Origin: Planctomycetota bacterium
GTDB taxonomy: Bacteria > Planctomycetota > Phycisphaerae > UBA1845 > UTPLA1
Reading direction: 5' to 3'
DNA: 52,524 nucleotides
Assembly: GCA_015654675.1 (NCBI GenBank)
Contig: JAATGM010000003.1
Span: 1-52,524, forward strand
Shown here piece after piece: positions 1-8,267 of this stretch (within the stretch, counting starts at the first letter, position 1; each line of letters starts with the position of its first letter). Position numbers and translations under genes: made by a program. Below the pieces are notes generated by a model. The model was given only the letters and a program-made list of their open reading frames with translations, made no database searches and was not told where the DNA came from.

Positions 1-678
1 CTTCTCCGCGATGCCGCGCTGCGTCGCCCGCTCATCCATCACAATTGGAAAGCGAACGAACACGCTCGGGTCATCAACCTCCCGATACCCCTGCCCCACC
101 TCGCCGCTCGACAGCGCCGTCCCGCCCTGCGCCCACCACCACACCACCTTGTGCCCCTGGTAGAGCAGCCCGCGATCAAACAGCGTCTTGAGCGACCACC
201 ACACGCTCTCGACGTAGCTCTGGTGATAGGTGACATACGCCTCGTCGAGGTTCACCCAGAAGCCCAGCCGCCGCGTCAGCGTCTCCCACTCCTTGGTATA
301 GCGAAACACGCTCTCAAGACACTTACGGTTGAACTTCTCGATGCCGTACTTCTCGATCTCATCCTTGCCGTGGATCCCCAGTTCCTTGCACACCTCGACC
401 TCGACCGGCAGTCCATGCGTGTCCCACCCGGCCTTGCGCTCGCAGTAGTAGCCGCACATCGTGCGATAGCGCGGAAACACATCCTTGATCGCCCGCGTCA
501 GGCAGTGTCCCGGGTGCGGCAGACCGTTGGCCGTCGGCGGCCCTTCGTAGAACACAAACGGCTTCGCCCCGCGCCGCTGCTCGAGCGATTTTTCGTAGAT
601 ATGCTCGCGTTCCCAGAAGGCGCGGATGTCGCGCTCGGCGGCAGGAAAATCAAACTCGGATGGCACTTCCTTGAACAT
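1..678 (-). CDS. ileS: Isoleucyl-tRNA synthetase, N-terminal part (runs off the window)
   Basis: The first 226 residues of a class I aminoacyl-tRNA synthetase that charges tRNA-Ile in the cytoplasm; the rest lies beyond the left edge. The protein starts [18 protein letters not shown]. The HIGH-type ATP-binding motif reads HPGH at residues 55-58 within [16 protein letters not shown], followed by the [10 protein letters not shown] block typical of IleRS rather than ValRS or LeuRS. The reading frame is open from the ATG at 678 to the window edge. No strong Shine-Dalgarno sequence is visible before this ATG. The editing domain and the KMSKS loop are not in view. Family assignment is from the visible signature motifs; the isoleucine specificity is likely but cannot be fully confirmed from the N-terminus alone. 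Confidence 0.9.
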   Translation of the reverse strand, partial: MFKEVPSEFDFPAAERDIRAFWEREHIYEKSLEQRRGAKPFVFYEGPPTANGLPHPGHCLTRAIKDVFPRYRTMCGYYCERKAGWDTHGLPVEVEVCKELGIHGKDEIEKYGIEKFNRKCLESVFRYTKEWETLTRRLGFWVNLDEAYVTYHQSYVESVWWSLKTLFDRGLLYQGHKVVWWWAQGGTALSSGEVGQGYREVDDPSVFVRFPIVMDERATQRGIAEK

Positions 679-694
679 CGATGCTCCGCAAACT

Positions 695-713
695 CCCTCT
701 CCCCGGGAGAGGG
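695..713. repeat. GC-rich perfect palindrome upstream of ileS
   Basis: The arms CCCTCTCCC (695-703) and GGGAGAGGG (705-713) are perfectly complementary around one central C. The sequence continues as CTGGGGTGAGGA. Short intergenic palindromes of this type occur as dispersed repeats in many GC-rich genomes. Only one copy is seen in this window, so its repeat status is inferred. Confidence 0.45.
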
Positions 714-847
714 CTGGGGTGAGGACCGCGGCCGCGACCATTGCTAGGCCGCCGGCCGCCAATTGAATCGAAAAGTATAGCGGATTGGTCGTTCCCTGCT
801 GGCAAACGCGTCAGCCGGCCAACGTCGATCCGGGCCCCGCGCCGGGG

Positions 848-853
848 TATAAT
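848..853 (+). promoter_or_regulatory. Candidate -10 box for the metalloprotease gene
   Basis: A perfect TATAAT lies 55 bases before the ATG at 909. The hexamer 17 bases upstream (825-830, TCGATC) is a poor -35 match. It is the only AT-rich hexamer in a GC-rich gap, which makes it a plausible sigma-70-type element. Confidence 0.35.
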
Positions 854-908
854 GACATCTCCGGCGAGCCAGATGTTGATTGGGGGCGACTGCTATGGAA
901 TACGTTCA

Positions 909-2390
909 ATGAATCGCATGTTCATCAGCGGCGCGCAGCGCCGTCTGGCCTGCTGTGCCGCCGCCGTACTTCTAATGCTCGCCGGCACTTCGTTCGCCAA
1001 CGACGTCGAGCCGCCCCTGAAGATCACCCGCCGCGCACCGGCCGAACCCATCCGCGCGACGATCGACGCCAACAAGCTGGCCGGCCTCAAGTCGGCCCAC
1101 TCAGTCACCATGCGCGCGTTTCCACTTACCGACTCGGCCCAGGTCGATCTCAATCTCAAGCGCATCCACGTATTTGCGCCCGGCGCCCGCATCGTCGCCG
1201 TCGGCCCCGGTGGCGAACGGCGCTTGCCACTGCCCGAGGTGACCGCGTTCAGCGGCACAATCGCCGGCCAGCCGGATTCGAGCGTCTTCCTCGCCTTCAC
1301 GCCGCGCGGCGCCAATGGCTGGGTCCGCAATGCAGAGGCAACCTATCTCGTCTCCAGCGGCCGCATGAGCCGTCAATCGGTCACAATCTTCAATCCAGAT
1401 ATCGCGCCAGCCGGCAGCGTCGATGCTGAACCCTTTCTTTGCGAGGCCGATCAAGTCCCCGGCCCGCAACTGCCGCCCGTTGCCCCGCAGGATCGGCCCG
1501 CCCCGCGCGGCCTGCCCGCATGCAGCCGCGCCATCGTCGCGGTCGAAACTGATTATGAGTACACCCAACTCTTTGACGGCGACGCAACGCTCGCGGCCGA
1601 ATACGTCGCCACGCTCTTCGCCGGGGTCACCTCGATCTACGAGCGCGATGTCGACGTCAAGCTACAGGTCGGCTATGTCCGCCTCTGGGAAACCCCCGAC
1701 GACCCCTGGGACCAGACCACGCTGCAGCCGCAGCTTTTTCAATTCCAGAACTACTGGAACGCGAACATGGGCGGCATCGAGCGACACGTCGCCCACATGC
1801 TCTCCGGCCGATCGCTCGGCGGCGGAATCGCCTTCCGCCCTGGCCTCTGCCAGACCAGCTACAACTACTCGCTCGGCTCGCACCTGACCGGCTATTTCCC
1901 CTACCCCGTCATCAACAACAGCTTCCAGAACTGGGACCCGATGGTCGTGGCCCACGAAATCGGTCACAACTTCGGCGCGCCACACACGCACTGCATGACG
2001 CCGCCGATCGATACGTGCGCCGGCACCAACTACGATTGCCCCAACCCGCGCCTCTGCACCAATGCCGGCACGATCATGAGCTACTGTCACCTGTGCCTCA
2101 ACGGCGTGAAGAACATCCGCATGGAGTTCCACCAGCGCACAATCGACGAGGCCATCATGCCCTACCTCACATTCAGCGTCCCGTGCGACCTCTCCGTCCC
2201 ATGCAATTACCCCGGCGACTGCAATGCCGACGACGTGGTCGACGCCAACGATATTCCCTGCTTCATCAACGTCATGTTGGGCTCCGGTGCCAGCCAGTTG
2301 CAGCTCGACCGCTGCGACCTCAACGACGACGGCCTCCAGAACGGCGACGATATCCAAGCATTCGTCGAAACCCTGCTGGGTGGCTCATAA
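909..2390 (+). CDS. Secreted reprolysin-like zinc metalloprotease with C-terminal dockerin-like repeats
   Basis: A 493-residue exported protease. The start at 909 gives a clear signal peptide: basic residues, then LACCAAAVLLMLAGTSFA; longer upstream starts would bury it. The catalytic zinc site is HEIGHNFGAPHTH, with the first His at about residue 349. It fits the metzincin pattern HExxHxxGxxH of the M12B (reprolysin/ADAM) family, and a GTIMSYCH Met-turn follows. The last 60 residues carry two calcium-loop motifs, DCNADDVVDANDI and DLNDDGLQNGDDI, like a dockerin type I pair, and the protein ends in LLGGS. Such dockerin-like tails are common on secreted planctomycete proteins. No cohesin partner is in view. 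It probably degrades extracellular protein; the substrate is unknown. Confidence 0.85.
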   Translation: MNRMFISGAQRRLACCAAAVLLMLAGTSFANDVEPPLKITRRAPAEPIRATIDANKLAGLKSAHSVTMRAFPLTDSAQVDLNLKRIHVFAPGARIVAVGPGGERRLPLPEVTAFSGTIAGQPDSSVFLAFTPRGANGWVRNAEATYLVSSGRMSRQSVTIFNPDIAPAGSVDAEPFLCEADQVPGPQLPPVAPQDRPAPRGLPACSRAIVAVETDYEYTQLFDGDATLAAEYVATLFAGVTSIYERDVDVKLQVGYVRLWETPDDPWDQTTLQPQLFQFQNYWNANMGGIERHVAHMLSGRSLGGGIAFRPGLCQTSYNYSLGSHLTGYFPYPVINNSFQNWDPMVVAHEIGHNFGAPHTHCMTPPIDTCAGTNYDCPNPRLCTNAGTIMSYCHLCLNGVKNIRMEFHQRTIDEAIMPYLTFSVPCDLSVPCNYPGDCNADDVVDANDIPCFINVMLGSGASQLQLDRCDLNDDGLQNGDDIQAFVETLLGGS

Positions 2391-2396
2391 CTCGCC

Positions 2397-2425
2397 GGAA
2401 CCGGCCGATTTCCAATTCCGTCTAA
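2397..2425 (+). promoter_or_regulatory. Candidate ECF-type promoter for the sigma factor gene
   Basis: GGAAC (2397-2401) and GTCTAA (2420-2425) match the -35 and -10 core of promoters read by RpoE-like ECF sigma factors. There are 16 bases between the 7-base -35 block GGAACCG and the -10. It lies just after the metalloprotease stop and 118 bases before the sigma factor ATG, so autoregulation is a natural reading. This is inferred from sequence resemblance only. Confidence 0.5.
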
Positions 2426-2504
2426 TATCCAGCCGACTCGTTCGTAGATCCTGTTGAACGTGCCGCCAGGGCCGTGTGCCTTTGTGCCCGTGTGTCCTGC
2501 GGCC

Positions 2505-2524
2505 GACGGCGATCCGTCGCCGTC
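2505..2524 (+). promoter_or_regulatory. Hairpin just upstream of the sigma factor ribosome binding site
   Basis: GACGGCGA (2505-2512) and TCGCCGTC (2517-2524) form a perfect 8-bp stem with a TCCG loop. The Shine-Dalgarno sequence GAAGGAG starts at 2531, six bases after the stem. It has no T-tract, so it is more likely a leader structure than a terminator. Confidence 0.4.
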
Positions 2525-2542
2525 AACCCCGAAGGAGCCCGC

Positions 2543-3082
2543 ATGGGCGAGCCCGATCGTCGCGATTGGCTGAGCGATCTCCTCGCGCGTCACGAAGGAC
2601 CGCTGCTGCGATACGTCGCCCGGCTCTCGGGTGACCTCGATCGCGCCCGCGACATCGTGCAGGACGCATTCGTCCGGCTCTGCCACGAAAACCCGGGGGT
2701 GATGGAAGACCACGCGGCCGAATGGCTCTACACCGTCTGCCGCAACCGGACCATCGACATTCACCGCAAGGAGCGCCGCATGAAAACACTCACCCTGGCC
2801 GAGACGCAACCAATGCCAGCCGCAGAGTCGCCGGCCGACACGGCCGAGCACCGCGACACGGCTTCCGCCGCCCTGCGGCTGCTGGCAACTCTGCCCGAGA
2901 ACCAGCAGGAGGTCGTCCGGCTCAAGTTTTCCGGCGGCCTGTCCTATCGCGAGATCAGCCGCGTGACCGGGCTGAGCGTGACCAATGTGGGCTTCCTGAT
3001 TCACACCGCCATCAAAACGCTGCGCGAACGCATGACGACCGGAGCGGACGAGCTTCGCGTCGCGACAAGGAGCGTGTCATGA
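2543..3082 (+). CDS. ECF-family RNA polymerase sigma factor
   Basis: A 179-residue sigma-70 family protein. The start at 2543 is set by GAAGGAG at 2531-2537. Region 2 is visible in the N-terminal half (LSGDLDRARDIVQDAFVRL, then AEWLYTVCRNRTIDIHRKE). Region 4 is in the C-terminal half (LPENQQEVVRLKFSGGLSYR, then EISRVTGLSVTNVGFLIHTA). There is no region 1.1 or 3, as expected for ECF factors. Its stop overlaps the ATG of the next gene (ATGA at 3079-3082), so the two are translationally coupled. An ECF sigma factor followed by a VWA protein is a known planctomycete arrangement. The candidate promoter at 2397-2425 suggests that it transcribes its own operon. Confidence 0.92.
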   Translation: MGEPDRRDWLSDLLARHEGPLLRYVARLSGDLDRARDIVQDAFVRLCHENPGVMEDHAAEWLYTVCRNRTIDIHRKERRMKTLTLAETQPMPAAESPADTAEHRDTASAALRLLATLPENQQEVVRLKFSGGLSYREISRVTGLSVTNVGFLIHTAIKTLRERMTTGADELRVATRSVS

Positions 3083-6060
3083 GAATTCTTCCCGACGATC
3101 CGAGACTGACTGCCTACGCACTGGGCGAGCTGGAGCCGGCCGAGCGGGCCGCGATCGAAGCCGCACTCAGCGAGTCGCCCGAGGCCCGCGCCGAGCTGGA
3201 AGAAATCCGCAGCGCAGCCGCACTGCTGAGCGACGAACTACGGAGCGAAACCGCGCCGGCCCTGACCGAGTCGCAGCGAGCCGCAATCGTCGCCGGTCGA
3301 AACGGCCAGGCGACCTTTGCACCGAAGCTGAACCGCGCCTCGCGCCTCTTCATCGGTTTCGCCAGTCTGGCCGCCTGCCTCGTCGCCGCCGTCGGCCTGA
3401 CCTGGCAAAAGCGCCCGCTCGATCTGAAGGAATGGGAAACCAGCTTCAAAGCGGCCAAGCAGGTGCCGCCCTTGCCGCCAGTCGCAGCGAACCACACAAA
3501 CCGTGAAGTTATCCAGGCGACCCACGACGGCGATCAAACTTCTCCGTCGCCCTCGCAGGCCCAGGTTGCGAACAATGAACGACGCACCGCCGAACGGTTG
3601 CCGATGCCGCCGCCGATGATTCCGACCGGCGCGTCGGATGGTAATGCTACTTCATTCGACGGTCTTTCCGCTGAGAGCATACAGAATGGCCACGGCTATC
3701 AATCGATACCTGCCACAGGAACGGCGGACAAACCGGACTCGCCGATGTCACACACTCTCGATTCGCCTCCCGTTGCACCGCTTCCGCACAATTTATCAGA
3801 TGCCTTAAGCCGCATAACGGCCGAACAGCGCGCCGCATTGAGCCGCGGTGAAGCGATTACGCTGGCGTATGAGCTTGCCACAAATGGGAACGGATTGGGT
3901 GGCGGCGGTGGCATCTCAGGAACAGATTCCCCGGTTTTTTCTACGGCGCGACAATATCAGGTCGCCGCGCGCGGGCTTCGCGATACTGGGGACGTTTCTT
4001 CCCCGCAGCCCGCACCGCCCCAAACGGCCGCTCGTTCGATGCCTCTCGAACCGAGTACAGAAAACGAAGCTCCGGCCAGGGCGTTAGCCGAAGTCGATTC
4101 CGGCGAACAAACCGTCTCGCGCCTTGCCGCAACTCCTGCTCGATCCTCGCCGTCCGCCACCAGTGCCCTCGGCATGACTCCCGCACAACGGCAATCTTTG
4201 GTCGATCAATTGGCCGCGATGGAAGGCCTCAAGACCGAACTTCAGATGGCAAAGTTCGGACGTATGCAGACATATGACAGTCTGTCGAAGATGAAGCCGG
4301 ATGATCTCCCCGTCACCGCAGAAATGCAGAAGATGATCGATGCGGACTCAAGAGTTCTCGATCTTCGCGCGAGAATCCAAAGCGCCCGAGACTACCACGA
4401 CCAATTGGCCACTCGATATGGGTCAAACAACGCAGAGACCACCAATGCCGCGAATGCCGTTCAGACCCTTAACGATCGATTGAGCGCTGCCAGAACCGCA
4501 TTGCTATCGGATATCAGAAACCAAATGATAGCGACGGCCCAAAACGACTTGGCCCAGGCACAGGATCAAGAAAGCCGGCTCGGCGAGCGAATTGCCGTGC
4601 TCAAGGAACAGTGCCGCGCTCCCCAAAACCAAGAGTCATACCGTTCCATCACCGACAACCAATTCCTCCGCGTCACCGACAGCCCCCTCTCCACCTTCTC
4701 CATCGACGTCGACACCGCCTCCTACGCCAACACGCGCCGCTTCATCAACTCCGGCCGGCTGCCGCCCGCCGACGCCGTCCGCATCGAGGAGATGGTCAAC
4801 TACTTCACCTACGACTACCCGCAACCCGGCGGCGACGCCCCCTTCTCGGTCAACGCCGAAATGGCCGAGTGCCCCTGGGCCTCGCGCCACCGCCTGCTCC
4901 GCATCGGCCTGCGCGGCAGGTCGATCGCCCAGGATCGCCAGCCCGCCACCAACCTCGTCTTCCTGATCGACGTCTCCGGCTCGATGCAGCCCGAGAACAA
5001 GCTGCCGCTGCTGCAGAAGTCGCTCTCCATGCTCGTCCGCAAGCTCAACGCCAACGACCGCGTCGCGATCGTCGTCTATGCCGGCGCGTCCGGCCTGGTC
5101 CTGCCCTCCACCACCGGCGATCGGCAGGACACCATCCTCGCCGCCATCGACCGGCTGAACGCCGGCGGCAGCACCAACGGCGCAGCCGGCATCCAGCTCG
5201 CCTACGAGACGGCCCGCGCCAATTTCATTCAGGGCGGCGCCAACCGCGTCATCCTCGCCACCGACGGCGACTTCAACGTCGGCATCACCAGCGAAGGCGA
5301 CCTCGCCCGCCTCATCGAAGAGCAGGCCAAGAGCGGCATCTTCCTCAGCGTGCTCGGCTTCGGCATGGACAACCTGAAAGACTCGACCCTCGAGACGCTG
5401 GCCGACAAGGGCAACGGCAACTACGCCTACATCGACACGCCGCGCGAGGCCCGCAAGGCCCTCGTCGAGCAGCTCGCCGGAACGCTCTTCACCATCGCCA
5501 AGGACGTGAAGATCCAGATCGAGTTCAACCCGGCAAAGGTCGGCGCCTATCGCCTGATCGGCTACGAGAACCGCATCCTGGCCGCCCAGGACTTCAACGA
5601 CGACCGCAAGGACGCCGGCGAGATCGGCGCGGGCCACACCGTGACGGCCCTCTACGAGATCGTCCCCGTCGGCGAGTCGATCAATGCCCCGGGCATCGAC
5701 CCGCTCAAGTATCAGCAGCCGCAGGCCGTCGCCGTCGCGCCGGGCGGTGCTGTCAACGCGTCAAACGAAACCTGCACGGTGAAGCTCCGCTACAAGCAGC
5801 CCGACGGCCAGACCAGCCGGCTGCTCGAAGTCCCCGTCATCGACCTCGGCAACAAGTTCGCGACCGCTTCGGGCGACTTCAAGTTCGCCGCCGCCGTGGC
5901 CGGCTTCGGGATGCAACTCCGCCAGTCGCCGTTCAAGGGCGACTGGACCCTGGCCGCCGTACAGGAAGTAGCCCAGGAATCGCGCGGCAACGACATCACC
6001 GAATACCGCACGGAGTTCATCGACCTGGTGAAAAAAGCCCGGGGGTTGATGGGGCAATAG
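3079..6060 (+). CDS. YfbK-type VWA membrane protein with anti-sigma-like N-terminus and Wzc-like coiled-coil insert
   Basis: 993 residues, start at 3079 with AAGGAG at 3067-3072. The layout is: residues 1-60, a helical region (LTAYALGELEPAERAAIEAA) like planctomycete anti-sigma factors but without zinc-finger cysteines; about 90-110, one membrane segment; about 115-370, a Pro/Ser/Gly-rich linker; about 374-510, a predicted coiled coil closely matching residues 256-392 of the Wzc-like kinase at 12157-14574; from about 518, the VWA-associated N-terminal domain (STFSIDVDTASYANTRRF); a VWA domain with MIDAS DVSGSMQ at about 630; then a DUF3520-like C-terminus. The DNA from about 3480 to 4620 is visibly less GC-rich than the flanks. 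If the N-terminus is cytoplasmic, the rest is periplasmic. A role as sigma-factor regulator is inferred from the coupling. Confidence 0.85.
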   Translation: MRILPDDPRLTAYALGELEPAERAAIEAALSESPEARAELEEIRSAAALLSDELRSETAPALTESQRAAIVAGRNGQATFAPKLNRASRLFIGFASLAACLVAAVGLTWQKRPLDLKEWETSFKAAKQVPPLPPVAANHTNREVIQATHDGDQTSPSPSQAQVANNERRTAERLPMPPPMIPTGASDGNATSFDGLSAESIQNGHGYQSIPATGTADKPDSPMSHTLDSPPVAPLPHNLSDALSRITAEQRAALSRGEAITLAYELATNGNGLGGGGGISGTDSPVFSTARQYQVAARGLRDTGDVSSPQPAPPQTAARSMPLEPSTENEAPARALAEVDSGEQTVSRLAATPARSSPSATSALGMTPAQRQSLVDQLAAMEGLKTELQMAKFGRMQTYDSLSKMKPDDLPVTAEMQKMIDADSRVLDLRARIQSARDYHDQLATRYGSNNAETTNAANAVQTLNDRLSAARTALLSDIRNQMIATAQNDLAQAQDQESRLGERIAVLKEQCRAPQNQESYRSITDNQFLRVTDSPLSTFSIDVDTASYANTRRFINSGRLPPADAVRIEEMVNYFTYDYPQPGGDAPFSVNAEMAECPWASRHRLLRIGLRGRSIAQDRQPATNLVFLIDVSGSMQPENKLPLLQKSLSMLVRKLNANDRVAIVVYAGASGLVLPSTTGDRQDTILAAIDRLNAGGSTNGAAGIQLAYETARANFIQGGANRVILATDGDFNVGITSEGDLARLIEEQAKSGIFLSVLGFGMDNLKDSTLETLADKGNGNYAYIDTPREARKALVEQLAGTLFTIAKDVKIQIEFNPAKVGAYRLIGYENRILAAQDFNDDRKDAGEIGAGHTVTALYEIVPVGESINAPGIDPLKYQQPQAVAVAPGGAVNASNETCTVKLRYKQPDGQTSRLLEVPVIDLGNKFATASGDFKFAAAVAGFGMQLRQSPFKGDWTLAAVQEVAQESRGNDITEYRTEFIDLVKKARGLMGQ

Positions 6061-6106
6061 CGCGGCCGCTTGACCAGGATCGCGGCCGAACCGAGAGTGG
6101 CCGCCC

Positions 6107-7417
6107 ATGCAAACCGGCGTGGGCGGTCACTCTTCGTTAGAGGCATGGGTTCATCGGCATGAAGTCGCCCTGCGCCGCGGCCTCTGGGCCTACGCCGTTG
6201 CGCTCGGCGTCGCGTCAGTCGCGATCGGCTTCCATCGCGCCGCGCCGGGAGACCGCTACGACTTCAAATCCTTCTACGGCGACGCCGCGTTCCTCGCCCG
6301 CGGCGGCGATCTTGTCGACTGTCGCCTCCTCGAATGGTACCTACCCGGCTTCCGCGTCATGCTCACCCCGCTCGGCCGGCTCGACAGCCGCGCCGCCGCC
6401 GCTGTCTGGAGCGGAATCAACCTCATCATGTCCGTCGTCGCCTTCGCCGCGCTCGCCTGCTGCGCCCGCCGCCTCACCAACCCCGACCAGCGCGACGCGC
6501 GGCTTTGGTCCATCGGCGCGGCGTTCTTCCTGATTGCCCCGCTCGTCTTCTACAACTTCCAGATCAGCCAGGTCAGCTTGTGGCCGCTGGCGATGCTCAT
6601 GCTCGCCGCCGCCGCCGTCGTCGCCGGCCGGTGGCAACCAACGGGCGCATGGCTCGGCCTCGCGATCTTCTTCAAGTTCATTCCCGCCCTGCTGGTCGGC
6701 TGGCTCGTCCTGCGAAGGCGATTCGCGGCCGCCGCCGTCGCCATCATCGTGCCCGCCGCGCTCTCGTTCGGCATCGATGCCGCCGTTCACGGCCCGCGTC
6801 AGGCGTGCAACCACCACGCCCACTGGTTCGACGTCTCCTTCCACCGCAGCGCAGGCGCCGCCTTCCTCGAACGCGAAGCCGAATGGAAAACCCACGAAAA
6901 TCAGGGCCTCGCCGCCACCCTCGGCCGCCTGCTCCAGCCCACGCCCACCGCCACCACCGGCGTCCTCGGCGGCGAAGTCCGCCGGCAGGTCCGCCAGGTC
7001 AACATCGCCAACCTCGACGCCGACACCATTCGATGGATCTATCGCGGAATTATGGCCGCATCGGGCCTCACCCTCGCCGCCCTCACCTTCCGCGCCCGCC
7101 GCGAATCGGAAACTGAGTTTGCCCTGCTCGCCATCTGGTGCGTTGCCATCATCTGGTTCGCGCCGCTCGCCCGGCAGTATTACGAATGCTGGGGCCTGCC
7201 CGCCCTGTGGTTCCTCGCCGATCGTCTCTGGCGGCATCAGGCCGCCGGTTCGCGCGGCCTCGTCTGCTCCACCGGCCTGATAATCTGGCTGCTCGGCTGC
7301 CTCGCCTGGATAGCCCCGGAATTGCGCGCCGCCGGAATCAATCAATGGGTTAATCTGATCGTGATGGGCGCGGTAGTATGCGAACTGTCGCGACCGCCGG
7401 AAACCGCGGCCATGTGA
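6107..7417 (+). CDS. GT87 (DUF2029)-like membrane glycosyltransferase
   Basis: 436 residues with many hydrophobic segments (for example LWAYAVALGVASVAIGF near the N-terminus and GLVCSTGLIIWLLGCLAWI near the C-terminus). After the first membrane segment comes DRYDFKSFYGDAAFLARGG, the acidic loop typical of DUF2029/GT87 GT-C enzymes, which use polyprenyl-phosphate sugars to add residues to envelope glycans on the outer face of the membrane. The family call rests on topology and this loop. The sugar and acceptor cannot be read from sequence. It starts 46 bases after the VWA gene on the same strand, with no terminator between them, and the next gene follows 12 bases after its stop. Confidence 0.7.
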   Translation: MQTGVGGHSSLEAWVHRHEVALRRGLWAYAVALGVASVAIGFHRAAPGDRYDFKSFYGDAAFLARGGDLVDCRLLEWYLPGFRVMLTPLGRLDSRAAAAVWSGINLIMSVVAFAALACCARRLTNPDQRDARLWSIGAAFFLIAPLVFYNFQISQVSLWPLAMLMLAAAAVVAGRWQPTGAWLGLAIFFKFIPALLVGWLVLRRRFAAAAVAIIVPAALSFGIDAAVHGPRQACNHHAHWFDVSFHRSAGAAFLEREAEWKTHENQGLAATLGRLLQPTPTATTGVLGGEVRRQVRQVNIANLDADTIRWIYRGIMAASGLTLAALTFRARRESETEFALLAIWCVAIIWFAPLARQYYECWGLPALWFLADRLWRHQAAGSRGLVCSTGLIIWLLGCLAWIAPELRAAGINQWVNLIVMGAVVCELSRPPETAAM

Positions 7418-7429
7418 GCGCGCTCGACA

Positions 7430-8257
7430 ATGGACGATCCGCCGATCCACGACGAACCCGAATTGATGACCCTGCCAATGGCACGGGCAGTCATCGCCCC
7501 ACAGCCCTTTCAACAGCGCGGCGGCGAAGCCCTGACGCAACTCCTCATCGTCGCCGGCGCCTACCTCGTCTGGCGCTACTTCATGATCTTCCGCGTGCTC
7601 GACTGGGTTGACGCCCACGTCGACGGCATGACCGTCTACGCCCAGGTCTTCCTCAACGGTGTCGCCGCGATGCTCGCTATCTGGCTCGCTACGCGCGGCC
7701 AGCCCGCGATTCGCCAATCGCTCGGCCTCGCCACCGACGGCCTGGGCCGGGAAATCTTCTGGGGAATGCTCATGGTCATTCCCTGCTACATCGCCAACAT
7801 CATCGCGAGCGTGCTCTACATCCTCGCCTCTAATACCGACGTCATGGATATCGCGGGACAGCGCCTCGAGAACATGGAAGTCCTCGCCACGCTCTCGGCT
7901 GTCAGCGTCGTCCCCATCTCGATCTACGTCGGCGTCTACGAAGAAATTCTCTTCCGTGGGTTCTTTCTATCGCGGATGCGTTCCTTCTTCGGCGGGCCCC
8001 CCAGCGGCGGCGCAACGTTTCTTGCGATCATCCTGTCGTCGGCCGTTTTTGGAATGGCCCACGTCTACCAGGGAACGCTCGGCATCGTGCAGACTTTCAC
8101 CGTCGGCGTCGTGCTCGCCATCATCGCCTTGTGGCGAAAGAAAATCTGGGCCTGCATGATCGCCCACATGGGCATCGATATCTTCGGACTCGTCCTGCTG
8201 CGCGTCGTCAAACCCATGCTTGAAGAAGCCCTTCGCGCCGCCACCCAACCCGCCTGA
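7430..8257 (+). CDS. CPBP-family intramembrane metalloprotease (CAAX/Abi type)
   Basis: 275 residues with several membrane segments. The three conserved blocks of the CPBP (Abi, Rce1-like) family are present: EEILFRG with Glu171/Glu172 and Arg176; a second block SSAVFGMAH ending in His211; and a third, AHMGID, with His246 and Asp250. These residues form the active site of Rce1-type glutamate-dependent intramembrane endopeptidases. The start at 7430 follows the GT87-like gene by 12 bases, so the two are probably cotranscribed. The gene converges on the M3 peptidase gene with only 10 bases between the stops. The substrate is unknown; bacterial members act in protein maturation, immunity or stress, and nothing here decides between them. 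Confidence 0.85.
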   Translation: MDDPPIHDEPELMTLPMARAVIAPQPFQQRGGEALTQLLIVAGAYLVWRYFMIFRVLDWVDAHVDGMTVYAQVFLNGVAAMLAIWLATRGQPAIRQSLGLATDGLGREIFWGMLMVIPCYIANIIASVLYILASNTDVMDIAGQRLENMEVLATLSAVSVVPISIYVGVYEEILFRGFFLSRMRSFFGGPPSGGATFLAIILSSAVFGMAHVYQGTLGIVQTFTVGVVLAIIALWRKKIWACMIAHMGIDIFGLVLLRVVKPMLEEALRAATQPA

Positions 8258-8267
8258 ACCGGCGGCC

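Noticed and set aside
4636-5637. A 333-codon open frame on the minus strand inside the VWA gene
   Set aside because: Antisense to the conserved VWA domain; composition is Gly/Val/Asp repeats from GC bias.
6061-6106. Terminator after the VWA gene
   Set aside because: GCGGCC occurs twice in direct orientation but no usable hairpin with a T-run is present.
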